Positions 36,319 to 44,833 of a stretch of 64,000 nucleotides of DNA are shown here, in pieces (positions within the stretch are counted from its first letter, which is position 1; each line of letters starts with the position of its first letter). Source of the DNA: an uncultured Flavobacteriaceae bacterium (GTDB lineage Bacteria; Bacteroidota; Bacteroidia; Flavobacteriales; Flavobacteriaceae); the NCBI GenBank assembly GCA_947495135.1, contig CANLXN010000002.1, forward strand, positions 372,001 to 436,000, read 5' to 3'. Below the pieces are notes generated by a model. That model was not told where the DNA came from. It ran no database searches and worked only from the letters and a program-made list of their open reading frames with translations. The position numbers and the translations under genes are program-made.

Positions 36319-37071
36319 CTATTTAAACCTTTTCAGCGTTTCTTTAGTAAATTCTGAAAGCACCAATCTCCCTGAAATGGCAGCTCGTTCCGCCAAAAGC
36401 GAATCCCAATTTTCGGTTCCCGTCCACATAATCTTCTTCATTTCTTTCATTGCCTCTGGATTGTAGGTACATAAATTTTCGGCAAAAGCTTGAACTGCTT
36501 CATCCAATGCTTCAGTCGATTCGTGAACACTTGCATACAGTCCTTTCTGCCTGGCCCATTCTGCATCGTAAAAGGTATTAGCATCAATAGCTATTTGCGA
36601 CATCCCTGTAAGGCCCAATTTTCGCTCTACTGCCGGACCAACCACAAATGGCCCTATTCCAACATTCAATTCGCTCAACTTGATAGACGCAAACTTTGAA
36701 GCCATACAATAATCGGTAGCCGAAGCAACTCCAACGCCTCCGCCAACAGTTTTACCCTGGATTCGTCCAATAATAAATTTTGGACATTTTCGCATCGCGT
36801 TAATCACATTGGCAAAACCACTAAAAAATACTCGCCCAGTTTCTGCATCATTAATATTAATGAGTTCCTTAAAGCTGGCCCCCGCACAAAAAGTACGGTC
36901 TCCACCACTCTTTAATATGATCACTTTCACTTGTTGGTTCTCTCCCGCTTTGGTGATAGTATCCCGCAACTTTTCCAAAATATCTCCCGGAAGGCTGTTA
37001 TGAGCTGGATGAAAAAATTCTATTATTGAGATTCCGTTTTCTATACTTTCTTTTACGTAGGGTGCTGTCAT
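36319..37071 (-). CDS. Crotonase-family enoyl-CoA hydratase/isomerase, possible PaaF
   Basis: The 250-residue protein has crotonase motifs: the oxyanion hole FCAGASFKELI and KTVGGGVGVASATDYCMAS, and the first catalytic-glutamate region IKLSELNVGIGP. At the place of the second catalytic glutamate of hydratases I read Gln (MSQIAID), so the exact reaction is uncertain. Position between paaZ and paaY suggests the hydratase step (PaaF) on 2,3-dehydroadipyl-CoA. An isomerase or a broader hydratase role is possible. Gap to paaZ is 48 nt. Confidence 0.8.
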   Translation of the reverse strand: MTAPYVKESIENGISIIEFFHPAHNSLPGDILEKLRDTITKAGENQQVKVIILKSGGDRTFCAGASFKELININDAETGRVFFSGFANVINAMRKCPKFIIGRIQGKTVGGGVGVASATDYCMASKFASIKLSELNVGIGPFVVGPAVERKLGLTGMSQIAIDANTFYDAEWARQKGLYASVHESTEALDEAVQAFAENLCTYNPEAMKEMKKIMWTGTENWDSLLAERAAISGRLVLSEFTKETLKRFK

Positions 37072-37119
37072 TGTATTTCAAGTGTCAATCCACAACTGTT
37101 GCAGATTCGGTTTATGTTT

Positions 37120-39615
37120 TTATATTAAATTAAATTGTTCAAAATGATGATTCAAATGCTTTCTTTCTAACAAGTACCATTCAAATCTATTGAGCTCTCC
37201 AAAGACCACATTTTTAGTCCTAACGTCTCCTTTATCTTTGAAATAAGCAAGGTATTCCTCTCTTGCTTCCAACATTTTTATTTTTGCAGTTGCTAAGTCA
37301 GGATGTATTAAATTTTCAATCTCTGCTTTATCGGCCAAAGGGAAATCATATCCACGAGGCATTTTTTCGTAATTGTATAATGTCTCATGCGTTTTTTCTA
37401 AATACTTTTCAGGAGTCTTCACCTCAAAATCTTGAATTTCACCTGAAGCAATTCGGTAGGTGTATTCTAAATGTTCCACCATATGCTGAGCCGTCATACT
37501 TCCCCAGGCTGGTTTGCTTTCTTCTGAAAGTTTCGCCAAACATGCTTCGATCTTTTCCGGAGTCATTTCGGTCAAAACCGTTTGCTTCTTCTGAACCATT
37601 GTCAATACTGTAACTACCGCAACCAATTCATCTTCGGCATCAAAGATTTCTCCGTACCATTTTACAATTCCGCTAGGAAGTTCTGTTCCGCGCTGATCTC
37701 TATCTACTTTTTCTTTACAGGTGAGCCTTACATAAATGGTATCGTTATGATACAACGGACGTAAGAACCTGCATTCTTCCAACCCATAATTTGCCGCAAC
37801 TGGTCCTTTGTTCGGATAAACAAATAATCCAGCCGCTGCAGCAATGATGAAATAGCCATGAGCCGTTCTTTTTTCAAAAATACTTCCGTCCAAAGATGTA
37901 ATGTCTGTATGAGCATAAAAGTGATCCCATGTAAGATTAGCGAAATTAATGATGTCGCTATCTGTGATTGTTCGTTTATGCGTTTTCATAGACATCCCAG
38001 GCTGGATATCTTCCCAATGATACTTAAATGGATGTTGCTCCGCTTCTTTGTAAGCTGAATTTGGTTGATAAATACCCGTAATTTCAGTCAGCATTGTTGG
38101 AGAACCCTGAATTGCACAACGCTGCAGATAATGCTTCACTCCGCGCATTCCTCCCATTTCTTCACCTCCTCCAGCACGTCCTGGACCCCCGTGAATAAGA
38201 TTAGGCAATGGAGAGCCATGACCCGTACTTTGTTTTGCACTCTCGCGATTGAGCACCAAAATACGCCCATGATGACTTGCAGCTGAAATAGTATAATCTC
38301 GAGCAATTTTTTCGTCATTGGTAACCATCGAGCTAACCAATGAACCTTTACCCATTTTTGAAAGGGTGATCGCTTCCTCTAAATTTTTATAAGGCATAAT
38401 TGTACTTACAGGACCAAAAGCCTCTATAGTATGAGCCGCTTCATTCTTCAACGGATTGTCCTCTCTCAGCAAAATAGGTTTAATAAAAGCTCCTTTATGA
38501 GCATCCGCTCCAATAGTTTCTACTTCATCCATACTTCCATAAACAATAGAAGCTGTTTTGGCTATTTTCGCAACCTGTTCTTTTACAGATTCGCGTTGTG
38601 TATGATTGACCAACGCTCCCATTCTAACCTCTTTCAACCTCGGATCGCCAATGGTCACTTTGTCCAACGCCTTACCAAGTGAGATTTGAACATCTTCCAC
38701 CAGTTTTTCTGGCACAATAATTCTACGAATGGCCGTACATTTTTGTCCGCATTTCACGGTCATTTCATTTCTAACCTCTTTAATAAAAAGATCAAACTCT
38801 GGGGTTCCTGGTACGGCATCTTCTCCCAAAATAGAGGCATTAAGAGAATCCGATTCCATCGTAAACGGTACTGACTCTTCTAATAATCTTGGATGATTTT
38901 TAATAAGCCTTCCCGTATGGGCAGAACCTGTGAAGGTGACCACATCCTGCGATTGAACGGTATCTAGAATGGTTCTCGCTGTCCCGCTAATTAATTGCAA
39001 CGCTCCTTCCGGAAGAATACCGGAAGCTATAATTTCTTTCACAACAGCCTCTGTTAAGTATGCCGTTTGTGGTGCAGGCAATACTACCGCCGGCATTCCT
39101 GCCATCCAGTTCACTGCGCATTTCTCCAACATTCCCCAAACAGGAAAATTGAACGCATTGATATGTACTGCCACACCTTCACGAGGCACCATGATGTGAT
39201 GCGCCATAAAACGACCACCACGAGATAGATCGATTGGATCTCCTTCTACGTGAAAAGGTTGATTAGGAAACAATTTACGAAGAGAAGCATTGGCAAATAA
39301 GTTTCCAAAGCCCCCTTCAATATCGATCCAGCTATCAATTCTAGTTGCTCCTGTTCTATAGCTTAAGTCGTAGAAAGCTTGTTTCTTTTTATTGAGATAC
39401 ATGGCCAATGACTTCAACATGTTTCCACGCTCTTGAAACGTCATTTTCCGAAGTGTATTTCCCTTATCTCTTCCGTACTGAAGAATGGAAGGAATATCCA
39501 ATCCTTCGGTAGTGACACTAGTAAAAATCTCTCCCGTAACGGAGTCAAGAATAGGTGTTCCCTCGCCGGTTCCTTCGAGCCATTTTCCCTCCGCGTAGTG
39601 TTGTGTTTTTTGCAT
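37120..39615 (-). CDS. paaZ: PaaZ bifunctional aldehyde dehydrogenase/oxepin-CoA hydrolase with extra C-terminal domain
   Basis: The 831-residue protein has an N-terminal aldehyde dehydrogenase (about 1-520; catalytic Cys in MTVKCGQKCTAIRR, Glu in FTMESDSLN) and a MaoC-type hydratase (about 530-680; FANLTWDHFYAHTD). It opens the oxepin-CoA ring and oxidises the aldehyde in phenylacetate degradation. Usual PaaZ ends near residue 680. Here about 145 residues follow, with PAWGSMTAQHMVEHLEYTYR and a terminal histidine pair (HLNHHFEQFNL), which resembles a DUF1569/DinB-like four-helix metal-binding domain. The extension is intact and in frame. The gene lies 3 nt after the SRA-HNH gene. Confidence 0.95.
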   Translation of the reverse strand: MQKTQHYAEGKWLEGTGEGTPILDSVTGEIFTSVTTEGLDIPSILQYGRDKGNTLRKMTFQERGNMLKSLAMYLNKKKQAFYDLSYRTGATRIDSWIDIEGGFGNLFANASLRKLFPNQPFHVEGDPIDLSRGGRFMAHHIMVPREGVAVHINAFNFPVWGMLEKCAVNWMAGMPAVVLPAPQTAYLTEAVVKEIIASGILPEGALQLISGTARTILDTVQSQDVVTFTGSAHTGRLIKNHPRLLEESVPFTMESDSLNASILGEDAVPGTPEFDLFIKEVRNEMTVKCGQKCTAIRRIIVPEKLVEDVQISLGKALDKVTIGDPRLKEVRMGALVNHTQRESVKEQVAKIAKTASIVYGSMDEVETIGADAHKGAFIKPILLREDNPLKNEAAHTIEAFGPVSTIMPYKNLEEAITLSKMGKGSLVSSMVTNDEKIARDYTISAASHHGRILVLNRESAKQSTGHGSPLPNLIHGGPGRAGGGEEMGGMRGVKHYLQRCAIQGSPTMLTEITGIYQPNSAYKEAEQHPFKYHWEDIQPGMSMKTHKRTITDSDIINFANLTWDHFYAHTDITSLDGSIFEKRTAHGYFIIAAAAGLFVYPNKGPVAANYGLEECRFLRPLYHNDTIYVRLTCKEKVDRDQRGTELPSGIVKWYGEIFDAEDELVAVVTVLTMVQKKQTVLTEMTPEKIEACLAKLSEESKPAWGSMTAQHMVEHLEYTYRIASGEIQDFEVKTPEKYLEKTHETLYNYEKMPRGYDFPLADKAEIENLIHPDLATAKIKMLEAREEYLAYFKDKGDVRTKNVVFGELNRFEWYLLERKHLNHHFEQFNLI

Positions 39616-39618
39616 CTA

Positions 39619-40497
39619 TTATCTATTTTTCTCATCATAAAAATGATCGAGGTGATATTTTAAGTAAGTTTTGTCAATTCGGTGTTTGGATAAAACATTG
39701 AGTTTTCCGTCTATTCCTATTAAGCTGAAATCATCCAAAACTGAAAAGCCACCATAATCAAACATAACATGGTGATTTGGACACAGACATAAGAGATTTC
39801 TCATGATATCAGGTCCATTATGAGGACTTCCCAAGGGCATAATATGTGCTGCTTCCGCATATAATCCTGAAGAAGTTTCAATTGCAGTACTACATATTTG
39901 GCATTTATAGTCGTATAATTCTTTGACCTTCCTACTTAAAGCAGTATCGCGAATTATCCTTTGAATTGTAGTTTTAGTCCTTTTTGATTTACCATATTCC
40001 TCACGATCATCGTTCATGATGTCCTCTTCCGAAGTAAGTCCTTTTTCAATTTTCCGAAGTCTAAACCTCCAAATATTATATCCACTTTTACCAACATCCT
40101 TCCAATACTCTTCTACTCGAAACAGACCATCATATCTATATCCTTCGTCTGGAGAAAATGTAGACCTTTTATCCCTTCCTCTAATAACTCGAACAGGAAG
40201 TCCACTTCGAACATTTAAAGCCAATGCAAGGTTACCTCTAACTAATTCTTGATCTACCACCTGCTTCATAGAGCCGTCTTTTCTTCCTCCATGACCGGTA
40301 TAAACAATATAATCTCCATGGTCTTCATCATCTTCATAGCCTCCTGATATAACAATCGAATCAGCCCCTTCATTTTGACTACCACTTATCCCAGCTTGGG
40401 TTGGCCTATGGATACCAGAAATTGAAAGTTCTAGTCTATTTCTAAACTTTTGCCCTTCTAAAACACCATCAATATGTCCAAAAACTCTCTCTTGCAC
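39619..40497 (-). CDS. SRA/YDG-HNH modified-DNA endonuclease
   Basis: The 292-residue protein has an N-terminal SRA/YDG domain (FGHIDGVLEGQKFRNRLELS, then DSIVISGGYEDDEDHGD and IVYTGHGG; later RVIRG and YRYDGLFRVEEYW) and a C-terminal HNH domain (YKCQICS, AEAAHIMPLGSPHNGPDIMRNLLCLCPNHHVMFDYG). SRA binds 5-methyl- or hydroxymethylcytosine, and SRA-HNH proteins are type IV-like restriction enzymes against modified foreign DNA. Translation begins at a GTG overlapping the stop of the SDR gene (TAGTG), and paaZ follows after 3 nt, so the nuclease is embedded in the paa operon. No methyltransferase is nearby. The domain call is firm; the role here is unclear. Confidence 0.92.
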   Translation of the reverse strand: MQERVFGHIDGVLEGQKFRNRLELSISGIHRPTQAGISGSQNEGADSIVISGGYEDDEDHGDYIVYTGHGGRKDGSMKQVVDQELVRGNLALALNVRSGLPVRVIRGRDKRSTFSPDEGYRYDGLFRVEEYWKDVGKSGYNIWRFRLRKIEKGLTSEEDIMNDDREEYGKSKRTKTTIQRIIRDTALSRKVKELYDYKCQICSTAIETSSGLYAEAAHIMPLGSPHNGPDIMRNLLCLCPNHHVMFDYGGFSVLDDFSLIGIDGKLNVLSKHRIDKTYLKYHLDHFYDEKNR

Positions 40498-41099
40498 TAT
40501 CCTCTTATTCTAATAATTTGTCCGTTAATTCGTCCCATAACGCTCTTTACATAACCATCTACCACTTTGCGCATAGAAACAGGCGTGTTTCCCGGAAAGA
40601 AATCTTTGTATTTTTCGAAGGCATCTTCTACCAAATCTGCAGAAACACAATTAACACGGATGCCATTTTTTAACTCCAATGCAACAGCCAAAGTAAAGCT
40701 CTGCACAGCTCCATTTACCATTGCCGCACTGGTCGTCATGTCTACAGGTTCGTCTGCTAAAATTCCCGTTGTAAGTGTAATAGAACCCCCTTCATTTAAG
40801 TAGTTTTTTCCCAATCGGACTAAGTTAACCTGTCCCATCATTTTACTTTTAATACCTATATAATAATCTTCTTCGGAAAGGTTCTCAAACTTGTCCCATT
40901 TGGCATCACCAGCAACGTTTATAATTGCATCGACCTTTCCAACCGATTCGAACATTTCAGCAATAGAACTGGAAGAAGCAATATCTACCGTAACGTCTCC
41001 AGAAGATCTACCCGCAACAATCACTTCATGATCTTCTGCAAAACGCTCGGTAACAGTTTTTCCAATGGTTCCATTTCCTCCAATTATAAGTACTTTCAT
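40497..41099 (-). CDS. Short-chain dehydrogenase-like protein lacking the YxxxK motif
   Basis: The 200-residue protein has the Rossmann NAD(P) motif GGNGTIGKTV, the NAG-like INVAGDAKW and the strand LTTGILA. Where SDR enzymes carry YxxxK, aligned on the shared ALEL ending, the sequence reads AAMVN, so both catalytic residues are missing. It resembles a subfamily of short SDR-like proteins in which the core fold remains. It lies 10 nt after the thiolase and its stop overlaps the GTG of the SRA-HNH gene. A binding or altered catalytic function in paa metabolism is possible. Confidence 0.85.
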   Translation of the reverse strand: MKVLIIGGNGTIGKTVTERFAEDHEVIVAGRSSGDVTVDIASSSSIAEMFESVGKVDAIINVAGDAKWDKFENLSEEDYYIGIKSKMMGQVNLVRLGKNYLNEGGSITLTTGILADEPVDMTTSAAMVNGAVQSFTLAVALELKNGIRVNCVSADLVEDAFEKYKDFFPGNTPVSMRKVVDGYVKSVMGRINGQIIRIRG

Positions 41100-41109
41100 A
41101 AATTTAAAA

Positions 41110-42321
41110 TTATAGGTTTACATTTTCAATAATAGCAGCATATCCCTGCCCTACACCAATACACATGGTGATTAGCGCATATTTTTTATTTGTCTCTTGA
41201 AGTTCCAATGCTGCCGAATACGCAATTCTTGCTCCCGTCACTCCCAATGGATGTCCAATTGCTATTGAACCGCCATTTGGATTAATTCTAGGATCATTAT
41301 CCGCAAGACCCCATTCTCTTATGCAAGCTATGGCCTGAGACGCAAATGCTTCGTTGAGTTCAATCACATCCATATCTGCCATCTTCAAACCAGCCTTTTG
41401 CAATGCCTTATTAGAGGCTTGCACCGGACCAATCCCCATAATTCTAGGTTCCACACCCACCACCGCAGAACTCACAATTTTTGCCATTGGTTTTAAGTTG
41501 TATTTTTTAACCGCAGCTTCTGAAGCGATAATGGTTGCAGCAGCTCCATCGTTTAGACCTGATGCATTTCCAGCGGTAACACTGCCGCCTTCTTTCTTAA
41601 AAGCAGGACGTAGTTTTCCTAAAATTTCTACTGAAGTACCCGGCTTAATGAACTCATCATCCTTAAAAACTATAGGATCCTTTTTTCGCTGCGGAATCTC
41701 AACAGGAGCAATTTCTTTTGCCAACCTACCACTCTTTTGGGCGGCGGTAGCTTTCATCTGACTGTGGTATGCAAATGTGTCTTGGTCTTCTCGAGAAATA
41801 TTATATTTCTCCACTAAATTTTCGGCAGTATTTCCCATCCCATCGGTTCCGTACAATTCTTTCATCTTCGGGTTGATAAAACGCCAGCCAAAACTGGAAT
41901 CGTACATTTTAGAATCATTTCCGAAAGCAGAAGAAGGTTTGGCGATCACGTAGGGTCCGCGGGTCATATTCTCTACTCCACCCGAAATAAACAAATCCCC
42001 ATCTCCAGCTTTAATCGCTCGATTTGCGTGTATAATCGCACTCAGTCCGCTACTGCACAATCTATTTACCGTTTCCCCTGGAACTGTAAATGGTAATCCT
42101 GCCAAGAGCAGTGACATACGAGCTACGTTTCGATTGTCTTCACCGGCTTGATTAGCACAGCCCATAATCACATCATCGAATGCTTCTTTAGGAATAGTTG
42201 GATTTTTTTCAACCAACGCCTTAATTACATGCGCACCCAAATCATCCGTTCTTACTGCACTCAAAGTACCTTTGTAACTTCCTATTGGCGTTCGAACGCC
42301 ATCAATGATATATGCTTCCAT
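41110..42321 (-). CDS. paaJ: 3-oxoadipyl-CoA/3-oxo-5,6-dehydrosuberyl-CoA thiolase
   Basis: The 403-residue thiolase has the nucleophilic cysteine in VNRLCSSGLSAI, the catalytic histidine in GGSIAIGHPLGVTGAR and the second cysteine in MCIGVGQGYA. In the phenylacetate pathway it releases acetyl-CoA twice, from 3-oxo-5,6-dehydrosuberyl-CoA and 3-oxoadipyl-CoA. Its length and place between paaI and the SDR gene in a clear paa operon support PaaJ over a general acetyl-CoA acetyltransferase. The gap to paaI is 18 nt. Confidence 0.93.
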   Translation of the reverse strand: MEAYIIDGVRTPIGSYKGTLSAVRTDDLGAHVIKALVEKNPTIPKEAFDDVIMGCANQAGEDNRNVARMSLLLAGLPFTVPGETVNRLCSSGLSAIIHANRAIKAGDGDLFISGGVENMTRGPYVIAKPSSAFGNDSKMYDSSFGWRFINPKMKELYGTDGMGNTAENLVEKYNISREDQDTFAYHSQMKATAAQKSGRLAKEIAPVEIPQRKKDPIVFKDDEFIKPGTSVEILGKLRPAFKKEGGSVTAGNASGLNDGAAATIIASEAAVKKYNLKPMAKIVSSAVVGVEPRIMGIGPVQASNKALQKAGLKMADMDVIELNEAFASQAIACIREWGLADNDPRINPNGGSIAIGHPLGVTGARIAYSAALELQETNKKYALITMCIGVGQGYAAIIENVNL

Positions 42322-42339
42322 AAATTATATTAATCTTAT

Positions 42340-42750
42340 TTATTCTTCCCAGTCTTTTGATGTTCTATACACCACTCCTTTAAAAAGTGCTACCAACTCA
42401 TCGCCACGTTTTACTTCTACTATATTAAAGCCAACTTTTGTCTTTTGAAGATCTAAAGTCGCTTCTGCTGTAATATAGTCTCCTTCCTCCAGCGCCTCAA
42501 TATGATTGATACTCGTTTCAATTGAAACGGCATATTTGCCGTGTGTATTTGCTGTAAATCCAAATGCCGTATCTGCTAGTGAATAACTAATTCCCCCATG
42601 TGCCTTGTCCATGCTATTAAGCATTTCTTTTCTTATGGTCATTCCCACTTTACAGCGTCCTACTTCGCATTCGATAATTTCAATCCCAAGCCAAGTGCTG
42701 TAACTGTCTTGGGAGAGCATTTTATATGGAATAAGCTCACCTTTCATCAT
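42340..42750 (-). CDS. paaI: PaaI hotdog-fold hydroxyphenylacetyl-CoA thioesterase
   Basis: The 136-residue hotdog thioesterase has the family motif MDKAHGGISYSLADTAFGF, with the HGG loop and catalytic Asp. It hydrolyses phenylacetyl-CoA derivatives and is thought to rescue CoA when the ring epoxide pathway stalls. The first ATG directly abuts the paaH stop codon (TAG-ATGATG), so coupled translation is likely; the second Met is an equally good start. It is followed by the thiolase gene. Confidence 0.93.
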   Translation of the reverse strand: MMKGELIPYKMLSQDSYSTWLGIEIIECEVGRCKVGMTIRKEMLNSMDKAHGGISYSLADTAFGFTANTHGKYAVSIETSINHIEALEEGDYITAEATLDLQKTKVGFNIVEVKRGDELVALFKGVVYRTSKDWEE

Positions 42751-43911
42751 CTAGAAAAACGTTTTATTCTCTTTACTCATTCTTCTCAATAGTGGAGAGC
42801 AACGGTATCGATCTTCATGGTATTCCTTGTACAGATCATCAAGCTTCTTAACGCACCAATCGATTCCTTTTTCATCTGCCCAAGCTAGTAATCCTTTCGG
42901 GTAATTTACTCCTTTAGTCATGGCGTTGTCAATGTCTTCAGCAGAAGCAATCTTCCAGAAGAGCGCATCTGCCGCTTCATTTATAAGCATAACGATCACT
43001 CTGTCGAAGATTTTTTGTCCTTTAGCCGTATTTTCATCTGGCGCCGGATTAACCGCTCCTTCTTTATAATTGTAGTATCCTTTACCTGTTTTTCTTCCTA
43101 AATAACCCGCCTCGCTCAACCGCTTTTGCGTGAAAGCTGGTTTATATCTAGGATCGTTGTAAAACTCCTTAAAAACTGTTTCTGTTACCGTGTAGTTTAC
43201 ATCGTTTCCTATAAAATCCATTAGCTCGAATGGTCCCATCCTAAATCCTCCAATAGATTTCATCGCCCAGTCAATTGTGGCAAAATCTGCAATTCCTTCT
43301 TCAAAAATACGAAGGGATTCTCCATAAAACGGACGGGCTACTCGATTGACGATAAAACCTGGTGTGTCTTTCACAACTGCCACGGTTTTTTTCCAAGTTG
43401 CAATCGTTCCAACAATCGTTTGCGCTACTTCTTCTGAAGTTTGGATAGCCGGAATTACCTCCACCAATTTCATGAGTGGCGCGGGATTAAAAAAGTGAAT
43501 CCCGATACATCTACTTGGACTGTCCAAAGAAGAAGCAATGGATGCAATAGAAAGGGAGGATGTGTTAGAAGCAATTATTGCAGTTTTAGAAACATAGCTT
43601 TCTAGCTCCTGAAAAACCTTTTTCTTGATATCTAAATTTTCAACGATCGCTTCAATCGTAAGATGACTATCTGCCAGGTCCTTCAAAGAATTGACATATT
43701 GGATGTTTCCTTGAATTCTGTTTTTTTCTTCGGAATTGATTCTGCCTTTTTCAACAAGACGAGTCATAATTTTTTCTAGAGCGGCCTTTGCTTTGTCGAG
43801 GGCTTCGGTTTTGGTATCGTACAATTTAACTGTACAACCAGCGGTTGCTGCCACTTGTGCAATTCCGCTCCCCATGGTTCCGGAGCCTATAATACCAACA
43901 TTCTTTATCAT
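42751..43911 (-). CDS. paaH: 3-hydroxyacyl-CoA dehydrogenase PaaH
   Basis: The 386-residue enzyme has the NAD-binding GIIGSGTMGSGIAQVAA, the catalytic motif GIHFFNPAPLMKLVEVI and the C-terminal helical domain typical of 3-hydroxyacyl-CoA dehydrogenases (RMGPFELMDFIGNDVNY, YLGRKTGKGYYNY). It oxidises 3-hydroxyadipyl-CoA to 3-oxoadipyl-CoA in phenylacetate breakdown. About 100 residues beyond the short-chain enzyme form carry a second, diverged helical segment, as in PaaH/PaaC proteins. It lies 17 nt after paaG and abuts paaI. Confidence 0.93.
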   Translation of the reverse strand: MIKNVGIIGSGTMGSGIAQVAATAGCTVKLYDTKTEALDKAKAALEKIMTRLVEKGRINSEEKNRIQGNIQYVNSLKDLADSHLTIEAIVENLDIKKKVFQELESYVSKTAIIASNTSSLSIASIASSLDSPSRCIGIHFFNPAPLMKLVEVIPAIQTSEEVAQTIVGTIATWKKTVAVVKDTPGFIVNRVARPFYGESLRIFEEGIADFATIDWAMKSIGGFRMGPFELMDFIGNDVNYTVTETVFKEFYNDPRYKPAFTQKRLSEAGYLGRKTGKGYYNYKEGAVNPAPDENTAKGQKIFDRVIVMLINEAADALFWKIASAEDIDNAMTKGVNYPKGLLAWADEKGIDWCVKKLDDLYKEYHEDRYRCSPLLRRMSKENKTFF

Positions 43912-43928
43912 ATGTATGGAGGTTATTC

Positions 43929-44708
43929 CTATTTACCTTTAAATTCTGGTTTTCTTTTTTCAACAAAAGCGGCAACACCTTCGGCATAATCGTCGCTTTG
44001 GGCGGCTTCTATTTGTAATTTGGATTCGAAATCCAATTGCTCAGTTAAGGTGTTGGTTAGAGATTGGTTTAACAAACGTTTGGTCATTCCTAAAGCCTTA
44101 GTAGGCATTTGAGCCAGTTTCTCTGCCATTACCTGCACCTCGGCTTCAAAATCTTCGGCAGAAAACATTTTATAAACCATTCCTAGTTTCTCTGCATCTT
44201 CTGCGGAAACTTTATCGCCCAACATCATGAGCGCCGATGCCTTTTGAAAACCGATTAGTCTAGGTAGAAAAAATGTTCCGGCGCTATCGGGAATAAGCCC
44301 AATCTTACTAAATGCCTGAATAAAGCTAGCTCTTTCTGAAGCAAGCACAATATCACAAGCCAAAGCAATATTAGCCCCTGCACCAGCAGCAACTCCATTT
44401 ACGGCAGCAATAACGGGCTTTTCGATTTTTCTAATTCTGGTGATGATTGGATTGTAGTGCTCTTCAAGAATTTTCTTGAATCCAGGATTCAGTTCTGGTG
44501 TAGTTACTTCTTTTAAGTCTTGTCCAGCGCAAAACGCCTTTCCAGATCCAATAAGGACAATTGCTCTTATCGCCGCATTGGTTTCGCAGGCATCCAATTC
44601 AGATTGCAGCAACAATGCCATTTCGCGGTTAAAGCTGTTAAAAACGGCTGGTCTATTTAGGGTTAAGTAGCACACCCCGTTTTCTATTCTTTTTGCTATA
44701 AAGCTCAT
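43929..44708 (-). CDS. paaG: 2-(1,2-epoxy-1,2-dihydrophenyl)acetyl-CoA isomerase PaaG
   Basis: The 259-residue crotonase-fold enzyme isomerises ring-1,2-epoxyphenylacetyl-CoA to oxepin-CoA. The oxyanion hole AFCAGQDLKEV and GVAAGAGANIALACD are present. The segment FSKIGLIPDSAGTFFLPRLIG is diagnostic of PaaG: the hydratase glutamate is replaced by Lys and the Asp of PDSAG provides catalysis. It is the first gene of the second half of the operon, separated from paaD by 125 nt that hold a structured repeat. Confidence 0.92.
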   Translation of the reverse strand: MSFIAKRIENGVCYLTLNRPAVFNSFNREMALLLQSELDACETNAAIRAIVLIGSGKAFCAGQDLKEVTTPELNPGFKKILEEHYNPIITRIRKIEKPVIAAVNGVAAGAGANIALACDIVLASERASFIQAFSKIGLIPDSAGTFFLPRLIGFQKASALMMLGDKVSAEDAEKLGMVYKMFSAEDFEAEVQVMAEKLAQMPTKALGMTKRLLNQSLTNTLTEQLDFESKLQIEAAQSDDYAEGVAAFVEKRKPEFKGK

Positions 44709-44732
44709 TCGGTTGGTTGTTTTTATGTGTTT

Positions 44733-44830
44733 GCGTTAGGGATTGAGGCTTTGTTGGAGCTCTCCTCCGTCGCCAAAGGCTATGGAGGAAGCGACTGCCG
44801 AAAGCCCGACCGCCTCAAGCGGTAACGCCC
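44733..44830 (+). ncRNA. Structured intergenic repeat, copy 1 (Flavo-1-like candidate)
   Basis: GCGTTA (44733) pairs with TAACGC (44823-44828) as an outer stem. Inside are GTCGC/GCGAC (44769-44773 with 44791-44795), the conserved GAAAGCCCG, and a perfect hairpin ACCGC-CTCAA-GCGGT (44809-44823). A CCTCC/GGAGG pairing overlaps and could form an alternative stem. The same outline recurs at 49921-50057. It reads on the plus strand, antisense to the paa operon. It resembles the flavobacterial Flavo-1 RNA family as I recall it; the family assignment is tentative. Confidence 0.5.
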
Positions 44831-44833
44831 TCA

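Noticed and set aside
39619-40497. A defence island around the SRA-HNH gene
   Set aside because: Both neighbours are paa genes and no methyltransferase, helicase or toxin-antitoxin gene is nearby.
44733-44830. A paaG leader riboswitch
   Set aside because: The structured repeat reads on the strand opposite to paaG and recurs at 49921 in front of an unrelated gene.
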